64,000 nt of DNA, from assembly GCF_001277255.1 (NCBI RefSeq), contig NZ_CP012264.1, forward strand, positions 2,232,001 to 2,296,000. Direction: 5' to 3'. The number at the start of each line of letters is the position of its first letter. Position 1 is the stretch's first letter. Below the pieces are notes generated by a model. The model saw only the letters and a program-made list of their open reading frames with translations. It was not told where the DNA came from and searched no databases. A program made the position numbers and the translations under genes. Shown piece after piece: positions 36,145-45,619 of this stretch. The DNA comes from Cronobacter condimenti 1330. Its GTDB lineage: Bacteria > Pseudomonadota > Gammaproteobacteria > Enterobacterales > Enterobacteriaceae.

Positions 36145-38301
36145 ATGGTCTTTAAAAATAAGAAGATAATTAAGTTGGGTATTCTCAGTCTTGCTGCAGC
36201 GGGCGTCTCGGGTGCGCTTGCGGCCAAACCGGGTGAAGAGACGATGGTCGTCACCAACGGCGTGGCAGAAGATCCGCATGCGCCGCTTAAAGGCCTGGTC
36301 GCCACAAAAACGCTCTCGGCGACGAAAACCAGCGCGGATCTTGTGCGTACGCCGCAGTCCGTTTCGGTGGTGACGCGCGATCAGATGTCCGCGCTTGACG
36401 TCACCTCGGTATCGCAGGCGCTGCGCTACAGCGCGGGTGCCTTCACGGAATATCGCGGCGGCTCTAACCGCAACGATGAAGTGTTTGTGCGTGGTTTCAG
36501 CTACGTGCCGAAGTTTCTCGACGGGCTGAGTTTTGGAGCCACCGCCGGCTCGCAGACCGGTGTGGTTGACCCGTGGCTGCTTGAGCGCGTCGAACTGGTT
36601 CGCGGCCCGGCGTCCGTGCTGTTTGGCCAGGTCAACCCCGGCGGGCTGATTAGCATGACCAGCAAACGTCCGTCCCTGGATGCCACGCAACAGGTACAAC
36701 TGCGCACCGGCAACCATCGGCTGGCGGAAGGCGCGTTCGATGTGGGCGGCGCGCTGGATGACGAAGGCCACGTGCTGTGGCGCCTTAATGGACTGGGTCG
36801 CGCGCAGCATAATGAGGTGGAAGATTATAAAGAGTCACGTGTGGCGATTGCCCCCGCCCTCACCTGGTATGCTAACGATCAGACACGTTTTACGCTTTTG
36901 ACCAGCTACCAGAAAGACCCCGATGCGGGTTATCGCAACTTCCTGCCCGCATACGGTACGGTGAAAGCTACCGCTGACGGGCGCACCATCGCGCGCGATT
37001 TCAACGTCAGCGACCCTGCTTACAATACGTCGCGCCGTGAGCAAACCTCCGTCGGTTATGAGCTTGAGCATCAGCTTAACGACGCGGTGACCCTGCGACA
37101 GAACGCTCGCTACAGCCATATCACGCAGGAGTACCGTTATCTGGTTTACGCCAACAGCGGCCCGGCGTCGACCCTCCTGCAGCGACGCCCGCAGCATGAA
37201 CAGCGCGATACCCAGGAGTTCGGGCTGGATAACCAGCTGGAGGCGCGTTTCGAAACAGCGGATGTCAGCCATACGCTCCTGACCGGTTTTGACTATAAAC
37301 AAAACCGCGATCATCAGCGCCTCGCGCGCGACAGCGGCGCACGCTACGACATGGACTGGACGCGCCCGGTTTACGGGCTCGCGATTTCGGACAGCGCGCT
37401 CACGCCCGTCACCAACGAGCAACAGGATCTGGACCAGATGGGGCTGTATTTGCAGGACCAGCTGAGCTGGAACCGCTGGGAGCTGCTGCTCTCGGGGCGG
37501 TATGATGTCTCAGAGGTGCGCACGACCGATCTGCTGGAGGACACCGTGACTCAGCAGAATGATAACAAATTCACCTGGCGTACCGGCCTGCTCTACGCGT
37601 TTGATTTTGGTCTCTCGCCCTATATCAGCTACAGCACCTCATTTGAACCGAACCTGCAAACCAACCGCGCCGACGGCACCGCGCCGTTCAAACCGATGGA
37701 AGGTAAACAGACCGAAGTGGGTCTGAAATATCAGCCGACCGAAAGCGTGTTGATGTCACTGGCGCTCTATGATCTGAAGCAGACTAACGTGGCGACGTAC
37801 AACAGCACGCTGGGCTATTTTGAAAACGCCGGTGAAGTGGAATCGAAAGGTGTGGAGATGGAGCTTCATGCCACGCTCTACGACAACCTGAATCTGATTG
37901 CTTCTTATACCTACACCGATGCCGAAAATGTCAGCACTACTGTGGCAGGCACCGAAGGTAAAACGCCCGCGCGCATTCCTGCGCATATGGCTTCCGCCTT
38001 CGCGAGCTATACCTTACCCGGCGGGCCGTTAAAAGGTCTGACCGCAGGGGCGGGTGTGCGATACATTGGCACCAGCTATGGCGATGCGCAAAACACGTTT
38101 AAAGTGCCGTCAGTCGATCTGTATGACGCCATGCTGCGTTACGACCTGGGCGCGCTTAACGGCCAGCTCAAAAGCGCAGCGCTGCAGGTTAACGTCAACA
38201 ACCTGGCGGATAAAAAATATGTCTCTGCTTGCGCGTCTGATACTGCCTGTTTCTATGGCGTGGGCCGCACCCTCACCGCAACGGTCAGTTACGCGTGGTG
38301 A
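36145..38301 (+). CDS. TonB-dependent siderophore receptor, FhuA/FoxA family
   Basis: Outer-membrane gated barrel that imports a ferric siderophore. From the ATG at 36145 the protein has 718 aa: signal peptide (KKIIKLGILSLAAAGVSGALA), TonB box (EETMVVT), plug domain (RTPQSVSVVTRDQMSAL, RGFSYVPKFLDGL, ELVRGPASVLFGQVNPGG) and a 22-strand-type barrel ending TATVSYAW. The last residue is Trp where Phe is usual. The sequence is close to FhuA by eye (for example YAFDFGLSPYISYSTSFEPN and VNNLADKKYVSAC...CFYG). ATG codons at 36118 and 36121 are alternatives; 36145 gives the better signal peptide, with AAGGA upstream. Ligand probably a hydroxamate (ferrichrome/ferrioxamine type), by family. Likely Fur-repressed. 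Confidence 0.92.
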   Translation: MVFKNKKIIKLGILSLAAAGVSGALAAKPGEETMVVTNGVAEDPHAPLKGLVATKTLSATKTSADLVRTPQSVSVVTRDQMSALDVTSVSQALRYSAGAFTEYRGGSNRNDEVFVRGFSYVPKFLDGLSFGATAGSQTGVVDPWLLERVELVRGPASVLFGQVNPGGLISMTSKRPSLDATQQVQLRTGNHRLAEGAFDVGGALDDEGHVLWRLNGLGRAQHNEVEDYKESRVAIAPALTWYANDQTRFTLLTSYQKDPDAGYRNFLPAYGTVKATADGRTIARDFNVSDPAYNTSRREQTSVGYELEHQLNDAVTLRQNARYSHITQEYRYLVYANSGPASTLLQRRPQHEQRDTQEFGLDNQLEARFETADVSHTLLTGFDYKQNRDHQRLARDSGARYDMDWTRPVYGLAISDSALTPVTNEQQDLDQMGLYLQDQLSWNRWELLLSGRYDVSEVRTTDLLEDTVTQQNDNKFTWRTGLLYAFDFGLSPYISYSTSFEPNLQTNRADGTAPFKPMEGKQTEVGLKYQPTESVLMSLALYDLKQTNVATYNSTLGYFENAGEVESKGVEMELHATLYDNLNLIASYTYTDAENVSTTVAGTEGKTPARIPAHMASAFASYTLPGGPLKGLTAGAGVRYIGTSYGDAQNTFKVPSVDLYDAMLRYDLGALNGQLKSAALQVNVNNLADKKYVSACASDTACFYGVGRTLTATVSYAW

Positions 38302-38322
38302 TGGCGTTTTGCAACAGAACAC

Positions 38323-38349
38323 CGACCGGGTCCGCCCGGTCGATGTTTT
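38323..38349 (+). terminator. Terminator after the receptor gene
   Basis: Perfect 8-bp stem CGACCGGG/CCCGGTCG with a TCCG loop, then ATGTTTT. Confidence 0.85.
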
Positions 38350-38751
38350 ACTGAGCAAACGGTTGCTTTTTTTAAGTTAAATTTTTTTCACTATCACAAG
38401 CGGCACGATTTGACGGTGTCGTCCTGCGGGCTGGCCAAATTATATGCAGCAAGCCTACAAATTCGTTATTTCGTTAAGATATGACAAACTTGAACCATTA
38501 TCTTTGTATAATTGCAGCGACGTAATTATTAGAAAGAAAATTTAAACAGGGATTTATAGTTGCAGCCAAAATAATTTCGCCGATAAAACCAACAGTGACT
38601 GTTAAGCATATATTATGCTTCTTTACCCTTCTCTTCACTGCTGCTTGTTTCCCGCAAAAACTTTACTTTAATAACGTTACAATTAACGCATTCGCATCAT
38701 TGAGCCGATGCGCACGCCACTGTATTACGTGAAACCATGATGGAGGGTAGA
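38350..38751. other. Intergenic, AT-rich region with possible gene remnant
   Basis: About 400 bases, far more AT-rich than the flanks. A 33-codon frame from 38443 (start MQQAYKF) reads like the beginning of a protein and then stops; it has no ribosome site. It may be a remnant of a transferred gene. The last 50 bases hold the ribosome site of the next gene. Confidence 0.4.
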
Positions 38752-39087
38752 ATGACCTGGCGGGTTGTTGATTCTGTAGTAAGCACCGACACCAATTCTG
38801 TATTTACGTTAATTGCCTCGCGACAATCCATCAAACGGATCCTCTGGTATAAAGCGACATTTTATTTATCTACTGGCGATAATGTCTCCATCGCAGGTGA
38901 AGCAATAACCGTGAATGACCAATCCGTGACGTTAACGCTCTACCGCACCCTTTCCTATAACGCCGACTTCTGGCAAACCCTTTTACGTTGTAATACCCAC
39001 TGTCCCGGCAATCAACAACAACAGGTGCATCGCTGCGCTTACCGGCACGCCTGTAAGCTGCTGTTTTGCCCGTTTCAATTGCATTAA
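38752..39087 (+). CDS. Unrecognised 111-aa protein
   Basis: GGAGGG lies five bases before the ATG at 38752. The N-terminal two thirds look like a small beta domain (WRVVDSVVSTDTNSVFTLIAS, ILWYKATFYLSTGDNVSIAG), and the C-terminus is rich in Cys and His (CNTHCPGNQQQQVHRCAYRHACKLLFC, shown here in part), with six Cys in the last 30 residues that could bind a metal. No signal peptide. It lies in an AT-rich patch and is followed by the LprI-type gene. No family recognised. Confidence 0.55.
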   Translation: MTWRVVDSVVSTDTNSVFTLIASRQSIKRILWYKATFYLSTGDNVSIAGEAITVNDQSVTLTLYRTLSYNADFWQTLLRCNTHCPGNQQQQVHRCAYRHACKLLFCPFQLH

Positions 39088-39198
39088 CCCATAAGGCGTT
39101 TCACATAGTATTTCCCGCTGTCGCATGGGAAAATCCTGATTCGATACGTTGTCTTAGCGACGTGGTAATGTCTTATTCCTTTCAACAAACAGGAATTC

Positions 39199-39648
39199 AT
39201 GCCGGTGAAAACCCTTTTGAATACCGCTCTGCTTGCGCTGGCATTAAGCGCCGTTTGCGTACAGGCAGAGGAAATCACCCACAGTGCGGCCGCTGATGCC
39301 TGTATCAAACAGGCCGGTGAAAACAGCAGTGACTGCCTTGAAGCCGCAGGGCTAGCGTCAGACAACCAGCTCCGACAGGCGTTTGATGCCAAAATAACTG
39401 AGCTGCAAAATTTTGACTACACCCGCTGGCCACAAGGTGACGAGGCCCGCCGCACGCAGATGGTGGAGGCGTTGAAAATCAGCCAGCAGCAGTGGACCGA
39501 GGCCCGGGACGCCTTCTGTACTGCCGCGAGCGCATCAGCCGCCGGGACGCCCTGGCTTAGCGCCCACGCGTTAAGCTGCGTCATGAAGATGAACCAGCGC
39601 CGCACCGAAGAGCTGGCGCTGATTCATCCACTGGCAGAACAGAAATAA
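39199..39648 (+). CDS. LprI/DUF1311-family exported protein
   Basis: A 149-aa precursor with a cleavable signal peptide (1-23, ending CVQAEE). The mature domain is the lysozyme-inhibitor LprI N-terminal type (DUF1311): ACIKQAGENSSDCLEAAG, then QQWTEARDAFC and LSCVMKMNQRRTEEL, with the conserved four-Cys set that forms disulfides. AGGAATTC before the ATG. Relatives in mycobacteria inhibit lysozyme, while enterobacterial YecT-like proteins have no firm role. A shared hairpin with convergent mppA follows at 39667-39691 (9-bp stem, no T-run). Confidence 0.85.
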   Translation: MPVKTLLNTALLALALSAVCVQAEEITHSAAADACIKQAGENSSDCLEAAGLASDNQLRQAFDAKITELQNFDYTRWPQGDEARRTQMVEALKISQQQWTEARDAFCTAASASAAGTPWLSAHALSCVMKMNQRRTEELALIHPLAEQK

Positions 39649-39697
39649 CGAAGATTTGAACGAGTTCGGCGTCAGTGCAACGCTGACGCCGTCTACG

Positions 39698-41314
39698 TTA
39701 ATGCTTAAGAATATACATGGTGCGGCTGTAAGCTACGTCTTCAGGGTTATTAATGGGATAACCCTTCAGCCACGGCTTAATTAACCGGCCATTGGTGTAC
39801 TGGTATATGGGGGCAATAGGCGCTTGCGAGGCAATAATGCGCTCGGCGCTGTTGTAATCGGCATTACGCGCGGTGGCGGAGGTTTCCTGCGCGGCCTGTT
39901 GCAAAATTTTGTCGTAATCCGGGTTATTGAAACGGGCGATATTGCCGCTATGGGTAGAAGACAGTAGCGACAGGAATGTTGACGGCTCATTATAGTCGCC
40001 AACCCACGAGGCGCGGATCACATCGAAATTCCCCGTATTGCGGCTGTCGATATAAGTCTTCCATTCCTGGTTTTTCAGCTTCACCTCCACCCCGAGGTTT
40101 TTCTTCCACATCGACGCCACGGCAATAGCGATTTTCTGATGGTTTTCGGACGTATTGTAGAGCAGCGTCAGATCCAGCGGGCGCGACGGGCCATAACCGG
40201 CCGCCTGCAACAGCGTTTTGGCCTGCGCGTTCAGCTCTTGCTGGCTCATCTCCTCCCATTCAGACGGTGCGGGCGTGAAGCCGGCTGTCACATCCGGGGT
40301 AAAGCGCCAGGCTGGCTTCTCACCGGTGCCAAGCACCTTTTCCGCCATCAGGCGGCGGTCAATGGTCATGCTGAGGGCAAGACGCACGCGGGCGTCCGCT
40401 GTCGGCCCTTTCTGCGTATTAAACGCATAGTAATAGGTGCCGAGCTGCGGTGGCGTAAAGACCTGGTCCGGGATCTCTTTTTTCAGCTTCTGATAGAGGT
40501 TTTTAGGGAAAGATTCGGTGATGTCGATATCGTTCGCCAGATAGCGTTTGGTCGCCGCAGACTCCTGATTGACCGGTAAAAAAGTCACCTGCGTCAGGAC
40601 CGTTTTCGCGTGGTCCCAGTAGTGGCTGTTGGGAACCAGCACCAGCTTTTCATTGACCACGCGATCTTTAAGAACGAACGCGCCGTTGCCAACGAGATTA
40701 CCCGGCCGCGTCCAGTCACCGCCCTGCTCTACGTTATTTTTTTTCACCGGGTAGAGCGCCACATTGGCCGCAAGAGCCGGGAACCACGGCAGCGGTTTAT
40801 CCAGCGTTACTTTGAGGGTATGCGCATCTACAGCGCTGACGCCAAGCGTTGTCGGCGACTGCTTGCCATCGATAATAGCCTGCGCGTGCGTCATGCCCGC
40901 CAGCGAGAAAATCCAGGCGAAAGGCGACGTCATCTTAGGATCCACCATGCGCTGCCAGCTGTAGACAAAATCCTGCGCGGTCACCGGCGTGCCGTCAGAC
41001 CACTGCGCGTTGTCGCGCAGTTTAAAGGTCCAGATGCGGTTATCACTGCTCTGCCACTGCGTTGCGACTCCTGGCACCAGTTCGCCTTTCTCGTTCTGGT
41101 TTACCAGCCCTTCAAAAAGATCGCGCAGCACCTGGATTTCCGGCAGCCCGACCGCTTTTGCCGGATCCAGCGACGCGGGTTCGTCTTTGAGATGACGCAC
41201 AAGCGTCTGGTGTTCGGCAAGTACAGTGCCAGGCGGCACGTCGGCGGCAAAAGCCGTGGTCAGCGCGGTCGCGACGCATAATGCGCTCAGGGTGAAACTT
41301 ACAGGAATTTTCAT
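39698..41314 (-). CDS. mppA: Murein tripeptide-binding protein MppA
   Basis: Periplasmic solute-binding protein that delivers L-Ala-gamma-D-Glu-meso-Dap to the OppBCDF permease for recycling of the cell wall. The 538-aa precursor (E. coli 537) has a signal peptide (1-23, TALTTAFAA) and the SBP_bac_5 fold: LVRHLKDEPASLDPAKAVG at the start of the mature protein, KLRDNAQWSDGTPVTAQDFVYSW, and RYLANDIDITESFPKN. The start at 41314 follows GAGGA; the open frame to 41446 is rejected. It is divergent from mpaA, which acts next on the same peptide. Confidence 0.96.
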   Translation of the reverse strand: MKIPVSFTLSALCVATALTTAFAADVPPGTVLAEHQTLVRHLKDEPASLDPAKAVGLPEIQVLRDLFEGLVNQNEKGELVPGVATQWQSSDNRIWTFKLRDNAQWSDGTPVTAQDFVYSWQRMVDPKMTSPFAWIFSLAGMTHAQAIIDGKQSPTTLGVSAVDAHTLKVTLDKPLPWFPALAANVALYPVKKNNVEQGGDWTRPGNLVGNGAFVLKDRVVNEKLVLVPNSHYWDHAKTVLTQVTFLPVNQESAATKRYLANDIDITESFPKNLYQKLKKEIPDQVFTPPQLGTYYYAFNTQKGPTADARVRLALSMTIDRRLMAEKVLGTGEKPAWRFTPDVTAGFTPAPSEWEEMSQQELNAQAKTLLQAAGYGPSRPLDLTLLYNTSENHQKIAIAVASMWKKNLGVEVKLKNQEWKTYIDSRNTGNFDVIRASWVGDYNEPSTFLSLLSSTHSGNIARFNNPDYDKILQQAAQETSATARNADYNSAERIIASQAPIAPIYQYTNGRLIKPWLKGYPINNPEDVAYSRTMYILKH

Positions 41315-41561
41315 GAGGTCCTCGTTCTCTTTAGTCCCGCGCCGAACCGCTCTCTCCGGGCGCGCTGTCGGGGAATTATTTGTTGGATGAATATAAATTG
41401 CAAACCGCTGGCCCAGATTTTGCGTACTAACCCCGCGCCAGATCAACGTGTTAATGCCATGCCGCCCGCATCAGATGCCCACGAGCATTTGCCGTCAGGC
41501 TGTTGAATTTCGGCGGGTTGTCGTCAACACTCCTGTTATCTCCCTTTGATGGCGGCCCCTT

Positions 41562-42284
41562 ATGACCACCCAGACCACGCTTCGACCCCGTGCCCAGCGC
41601 GGCCCCTTATCTGACGACGCCAGACGTTACGGCGAATCGGTGCTTGGCGCGCCGCTGCTTTGGTTTCCGGCCCCTGAGGCGCAACGCGCGCCAGGGCTTA
41701 TTATCGCGGGCACGCATGGCGATGAGAACGCGGCGCTGGTGACGCTCTCCTGCGCGCTGCGCACCCTTGCGCCCGCGCACCGGCGGCATCATGTCGTGCT
41801 TGCGGTAAACCCCGACGGCTGCCAGCTTGGCCTGCGCGCCAACGCTCGTGGGGTCGATCTCAACCGCAATTTTCCGGCTGCGAACTGGCAGCCTGGTGAA
41901 ACCGTTTATCGCTGGAACAGCGCCGCTGAAGCGCGCGATGTCACGCTATCGACCGGCGAAAAACCGGGTTCAGAGCCGGAAACCGCGGCGCTGTGTCAGT
42001 TAATTCATCAGCTGAAACCGGCCTGGGTCGTGTCGTTTCACGATCCGCTCGGCTGTATCGACGATCCTCGGCAAACACCGCTTGGCCAGTGGCTTGCCGG
42101 CGCGTTTGGTCTGCCGCATGTCACAAGCGTTGGCTATGAAACGCCAGGGTCCTTCGGCAGCTGGTGTGCGGATCTGGGGCTGACCTGCATTACCGCCGAG
42201 TTTCCGGCCATCTCCGCCGACGACGCCACTGAGCGTTATCTGGCGGCGATGACCGCGCTGTTGCATTACGACGATAACGCCTGA
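41562..42284 (+). CDS. mpaA: Murein peptide amidase MpaA
   Basis: Cytosolic zinc carboxypeptidase that cuts the gamma-D-Glu-Dap bond of murein tripeptide. The 240 aa (E. coli 242) include zinc ligands His52 and Glu55 (GTHGDEN), the NPDGCQLGLRANARGVDLNRNFP segment (residues given in part), the third His in SFHDPLG, and the catalytic Glu in ITAEFPAIS. The ribosome site is poor, so the start rests on family alignment. The last 19 bases overlap the 3' end of convergent ycjG. Together MpaA and YcjG yield L-Ala, Glu and Dap. Confidence 0.95.
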   Translation: MTTQTTLRPRAQRGPLSDDARRYGESVLGAPLLWFPAPEAQRAPGLIIAGTHGDENAALVTLSCALRTLAPAHRRHHVVLAVNPDGCQLGLRANARGVDLNRNFPAANWQPGETVYRWNSAAEARDVTLSTGEKPGSEPETAALCQLIHQLKPAWVVSFHDPLGCIDDPRQTPLGQWLAGAFGLPHVTSVGYETPGSFGSWCADLGLTCITAEFPAISADDATERYLAAMTALLHYDDNA

Positions 42285-43264
42285 GGCCCGGCGTCGGGAT
42301 GAAGATAAAGCTGACCTGGCGTGAAGCGTAAGGCGGGTTCGACATCCGCCGCAAGCCAGGTTGGCCCGTCGAGATCGGTGAAGCGCGCCTGCGGGATCAG
42401 CGGCAGTGCGGCACTGATTGCGCGTGAGGTGCAGAGCATACAGCCGAGCATCAGCGTAAACCCCTCCTCCGTCTCCTGGCGTGCCAGCGCCAGCGCTTCG
42501 GTCAGGCCACCGGTTTTATCGAGCTTAATGTTGATCATCTCATAGCGTCCGGCGAGGGTCTTCAGGCTGCCGCGCGTGTGGCAGCTCTCATCGGCGCAGA
42601 TGGGCAAGGGATGAATGAAATTTTCCAGCGCGCGGTCGTCCGAGGCGGGCAGCGGCTGCTCCAGCATGTGGACACCAAGATCCGCGAGCAGCTGGCAACG
42701 CGCCGCCAGCCCCTCCGCATGCCAGGATTCGTTGGCATCGACAATCAGCGTCGCCTCCGGCACCGCTTCACGAATAGCAACCATGCGCTCGGTAATGAAG
42801 GTATCGTCGAGTTTGATTTTCAAAAGCCGCGCACCCTTATCCCACAGCAGCGCGGCATTAACCGCCATCTGCTCCGGCGCGCCGATAATCACCGTCTGGG
42901 CAGTAGCGTGCTTATCCGGCAGAGTGACAGATAAATGCGCCGCCAGCGTCTGTCCGGCGCGCTTGGCTTCCAGATCCCAGAGGGCGCAGTCAATGGCATT
43001 TCGCGCCGCGCCGGCGGGCAACAGGCGCTGGAGGCCAGCCCTGTCGAGCCCGGCTTCAAGCTGCGGGACTACCGTCATTATTTGCGCCAGCACTGACGCG
43101 ACACTTTCACCGTAGCGCGGATACGGCGTACATTCGCCGTACGCACGCACGCCCTCTTCTTCCAGCTCCACCACGACCACCACCGCTTCACTGCGGCTGC
43201 CGCGGGCAATCACAAACGGCGAATGAAGCGGCCAGGCTTCCTGATACACGTTTACGCTTCTCAT
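42266..43264 (-). CDS. ycjG: L-Ala-D/L-Glu epimerase
   Basis: Enolase-superfamily (muconate lactonising subgroup) epimerase that turns L-Ala-D-Glu into L-Ala-L-Glu. The 332-aa product (E. coli 321) has the acid/base Lys in LLKIKLDD, metal ligands Asp in LIVDANESW, Glu in MLEQPL and Asp in CADESC, and the second Lys in INIKLDKTGG. GAGGAAA before the ATG. A few extra residues at the C-terminus (LHPDAGPQALSS) account for the 19-bp overlap with mpaA. It is divergent from tpx. Confidence 0.95.
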   Translation of the reverse strand: MRSVNVYQEAWPLHSPFVIARGSRSEAVVVVVELEEEGVRAYGECTPYPRYGESVASVLAQIMTVVPQLEAGLDRAGLQRLLPAGAARNAIDCALWDLEAKRAGQTLAAHLSVTLPDKHATAQTVIIGAPEQMAVNAALLWDKGARLLKIKLDDTFITERMVAIREAVPEATLIVDANESWHAEGLAARCQLLADLGVHMLEQPLPASDDRALENFIHPLPICADESCHTRGSLKTLAGRYEMINIKLDKTGGLTEALALARQETEEGFTLMLGCMLCTSRAISAALPLIPQARFTDLDGPTWLAADVEPALRFTPGQLYLHPDAGPQALSS

Positions 43265-43400
43265 TATTTTCCTCGCAACGGGCTTTGCCTCAGTATAGCG
43301 GCTGGAAAGTTAGCCTGCCGGGACAGTTTTTTATATTCATCGCTGACGGGATCACATACACTAGCGGCGACGTTAACTATATGTAAACAGGAAGATAACT

Positions 43401-43907
43401 ATGTCACAAATCGTCTATTTCCAGGGCAATCCGGTTTCCGTGGTAGGTCAGATCCCGCAGGCTGGCAGCAAAGCGGCGCCGTTCAGCCTGGTGGCAAAAG
43501 ATCTGTCTGACGTCTCACTGAGCCAGTTTGCCGGTAAGCGTAAAGTGCTGAACATTTTCCCGAGCATCGACACCGGCGTTTGCGCCGCGTCCGTGCGCAA
43601 ATTCAACCAGCTGGCAACCGGTATGGAAAATACCGTGGTGCTGTGCATCTCTGCTGACCTGCCATTCGCACAGTCCCGCTTCTGCGGCGCGGAAGGCCTG
43701 AGCAACGTCATTACCCTCTCCACGCTGCGTAACCCTGAATTTGCCGCGTCTTACGGCGTTGGCATTGAAGAAGGCGCGCTGAAAGGCCTGACCGCGCGCG
43801 CGGTGCTGGTGGTCAATGAGAATGATGAAGTGGTATTCAGCGAGCTGGTGAATGAAATCACCCACGAGCCGAACTACGACGCGGCGCTGAACGCGCTGAA
43901 AGCGTAA
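43401..43907 (+). CDS. tpx: Thiol peroxidase Tpx
   Basis: Periplasm-facing or cytosolic lipid-hydroperoxide peroxidase using thioredoxin. Exactly 168 aa as in E. coli, with peroxidatic Cys61 (SIDTGVC), Cys82 and resolving Cys95 all at the usual positions. AGGAAG precedes the ATG. Convergent with tyrR, with the same gene order as E. coli. Confidence 0.98.
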   Translation: MSQIVYFQGNPVSVVGQIPQAGSKAAPFSLVAKDLSDVSLSQFAGKRKVLNIFPSIDTGVCAASVRKFNQLATGMENTVVLCISADLPFAQSRFCGAEGLSNVITLSTLRNPEFAASYGVGIEEGALKGLTARAVLVVNENDEVVFSELVNEITHEPNYDAALNALKA

Positions 43908-43919
43908 GCTTCAGTTTAA

Positions 43920-43949
43920 AAAAAAGCCTCCGCATGCGGAGGCTTTTTT
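43920..43949. terminator. Bidirectional terminator between tpx and tyrR
   Basis: Perfect palindrome: GCCTCCGC/GCGGAGGC stem with AT in the turn, flanked by A-run and T-run, so it works for both convergent genes. Confidence 0.95.
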
Positions 43950-43958
43950 GTGGGTGCG

Positions 43959-45521
43959 TTATTCTTCGCCCTTGCGCTGGCTTAAGCCGTATTCGCGCAG
44001 TTTGTTCGCGATGGCCGTATGCGAGACACCGAGACGTTTGGCAAGTTTTCGGGTACTCGGATAACTGCGGTAAAGCTGGGTCAGCACCGAGCGCTCGAAG
44101 CGGCGGGTAATGTCGTCAAGCGAGCCTTCCATCGCCTCTTCGCCGACCGGCAGCGCGGCGGCGTCGAAATCCGGCAACAGGATATCCTGCGGGCGCAGTT
44201 CATAACCTTCAAGCTGTGTCAGCGCGCGATAAATCGCATTTTTCAGTTGACGCACGTTGCCCGGCCAGCCGTAGCGTGTCAATACGCTGCCGAGATCGCT
44301 TGCCAGTTTCGGGCGCGGTACGCCCTGTTCATCGGCAAAGCGCGCCACGAACATTTCGGTGAGCGGCATGATGTCCTGCGGACGGTCGCGCAGCGGCGGC
44401 AGGTTCAGCGTCAGCACGTTCAGACGATAATAGAGATCCTCACGAAACGCGCCTTTTTGCACCAGTTCCACGAGGTTTTTCTGCGTTGCACAGATTACGC
44501 GCACATCAACATGCACCTCATGCTCTTCACCCACCCGGCGGAACGTGCCGTCGTTGAGAAAACGCAGCAGTTTGGCCTGCATCCTCGGTGACATTTCACC
44601 GATTTCATCAAGCAACACTGAACCGCCGTTAGCCTGCTCAAAAAAGCCTTTTTTCCCTTCGTGTGCATTGGCGTAGGCGCCAGGCGCATGACCGAACAGC
44701 TCGCTTTCCACCACATCTTCAGGAATAGATGCACAGTTGAGCGCCAGATACGGTTTATCCGCGCGCGGGCTCGCCAGATGACATGCGTGAGCCAGCAGAT
44801 CTTTGCCGGTGCCGGTGTCACCGGTGATGAGCAGCGGGGCGTTCAGCATCGCGAGTTTACGCGCCTGATCTACCACCTGCTTCATGCGCGGGCTGACAGC
44901 GATAATATGGCTGAACGCATGCAGATCCTGGCTTGTGAGGTTTTGCAACTGCCGCCCCATGCGCACGGTGGAGCGCAGCATTACCACCGCGCCGGTCAGC
45001 ACGCTCCCGCCGCTCTCTTCTTCCAGATGCACAGGCGTAATCTCCAGCAGGAAATCCTGGCCGTTGATCACCACATGTTCGGTGTGGGAGTCCGCCGGGC
45101 TACTCTCTAGCCAGCGCTGGAAATTAACGCCATTAATCAGGCTGCCGGCGGTATGGTTACGCAACCGTGCTTCGCTCTGGCCAAACAGCGCGCAGCTGGC
45201 GGGGTTGGCAAGCTCGATTTTGCTTTTCATATCGACTGAGAACACCGGCTCCGGCAGCGCTTCTAACAGCGCACTCAGCGAACGATGCTCACGCTCTGAG
45301 GGCATCCACGGCACGGTGCGCACGTCGGTGACGCCGGGAATACGGCGGATTTCCGCCATCAGGCTGCTGAAGGCATTAAATTCCAGCGTGGAAAAATTGA
45401 GATAGATTCGCCCGATCGGGTCGATTTCAATACCGCGCAAATCGATACTGCGCAGCACCAGGAGATCGAGTAATTCACGGGTCAGACCGAGGCGGTCTTC
45501 ACAAAACACTTCAAGACGCAT
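43959..45521 (-). CDS. tyrR: Aromatic amino-acid regulator TyrR
   Basis: Regulates aromatic amino-acid synthesis and transport genes with Tyr, Phe or Trp and ATP as effectors. The 520 aa (E. coli 513) show an ACT domain at 1-75 (MRLEVFCEDRLGLTRELL), a PAS domain (about 80-190), an AAA+ domain with GDTGTGKD and LLDEIGEMS, and the C-terminal HTH (TRKLAKRLGVSHTAIANKL). Where sigma-54 activators have GAFTGA this protein has GAYANA, the expected loss in TyrR, which works with sigma-70. The start at 45521 is chosen by family; six extra residues to 45539 are rejected. Confidence 0.97.
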   Translation of the reverse strand: MRLEVFCEDRLGLTRELLDLLVLRSIDLRGIEIDPIGRIYLNFSTLEFNAFSSLMAEIRRIPGVTDVRTVPWMPSEREHRSLSALLEALPEPVFSVDMKSKIELANPASCALFGQSEARLRNHTAGSLINGVNFQRWLESSPADSHTEHVVINGQDFLLEITPVHLEEESGGSVLTGAVVMLRSTVRMGRQLQNLTSQDLHAFSHIIAVSPRMKQVVDQARKLAMLNAPLLITGDTGTGKDLLAHACHLASPRADKPYLALNCASIPEDVVESELFGHAPGAYANAHEGKKGFFEQANGGSVLLDEIGEMSPRMQAKLLRFLNDGTFRRVGEEHEVHVDVRVICATQKNLVELVQKGAFREDLYYRLNVLTLNLPPLRDRPQDIMPLTEMFVARFADEQGVPRPKLASDLGSVLTRYGWPGNVRQLKNAIYRALTQLEGYELRPQDILLPDFDAAALPVGEEAMEGSLDDITRRFERSVLTQLYRSYPSTRKLAKRLGVSHTAIANKLREYGLSQRKGEE

Positions 45522-45619
45522 GGCAGCACCTTCACGCATTGAGCCAACGAATGGCGAGATAATACTTCAGATGCCGCAGCCGGGGGAGTGCTCTGTCAAC
45601 AAAAATTGACAGACTGCGG

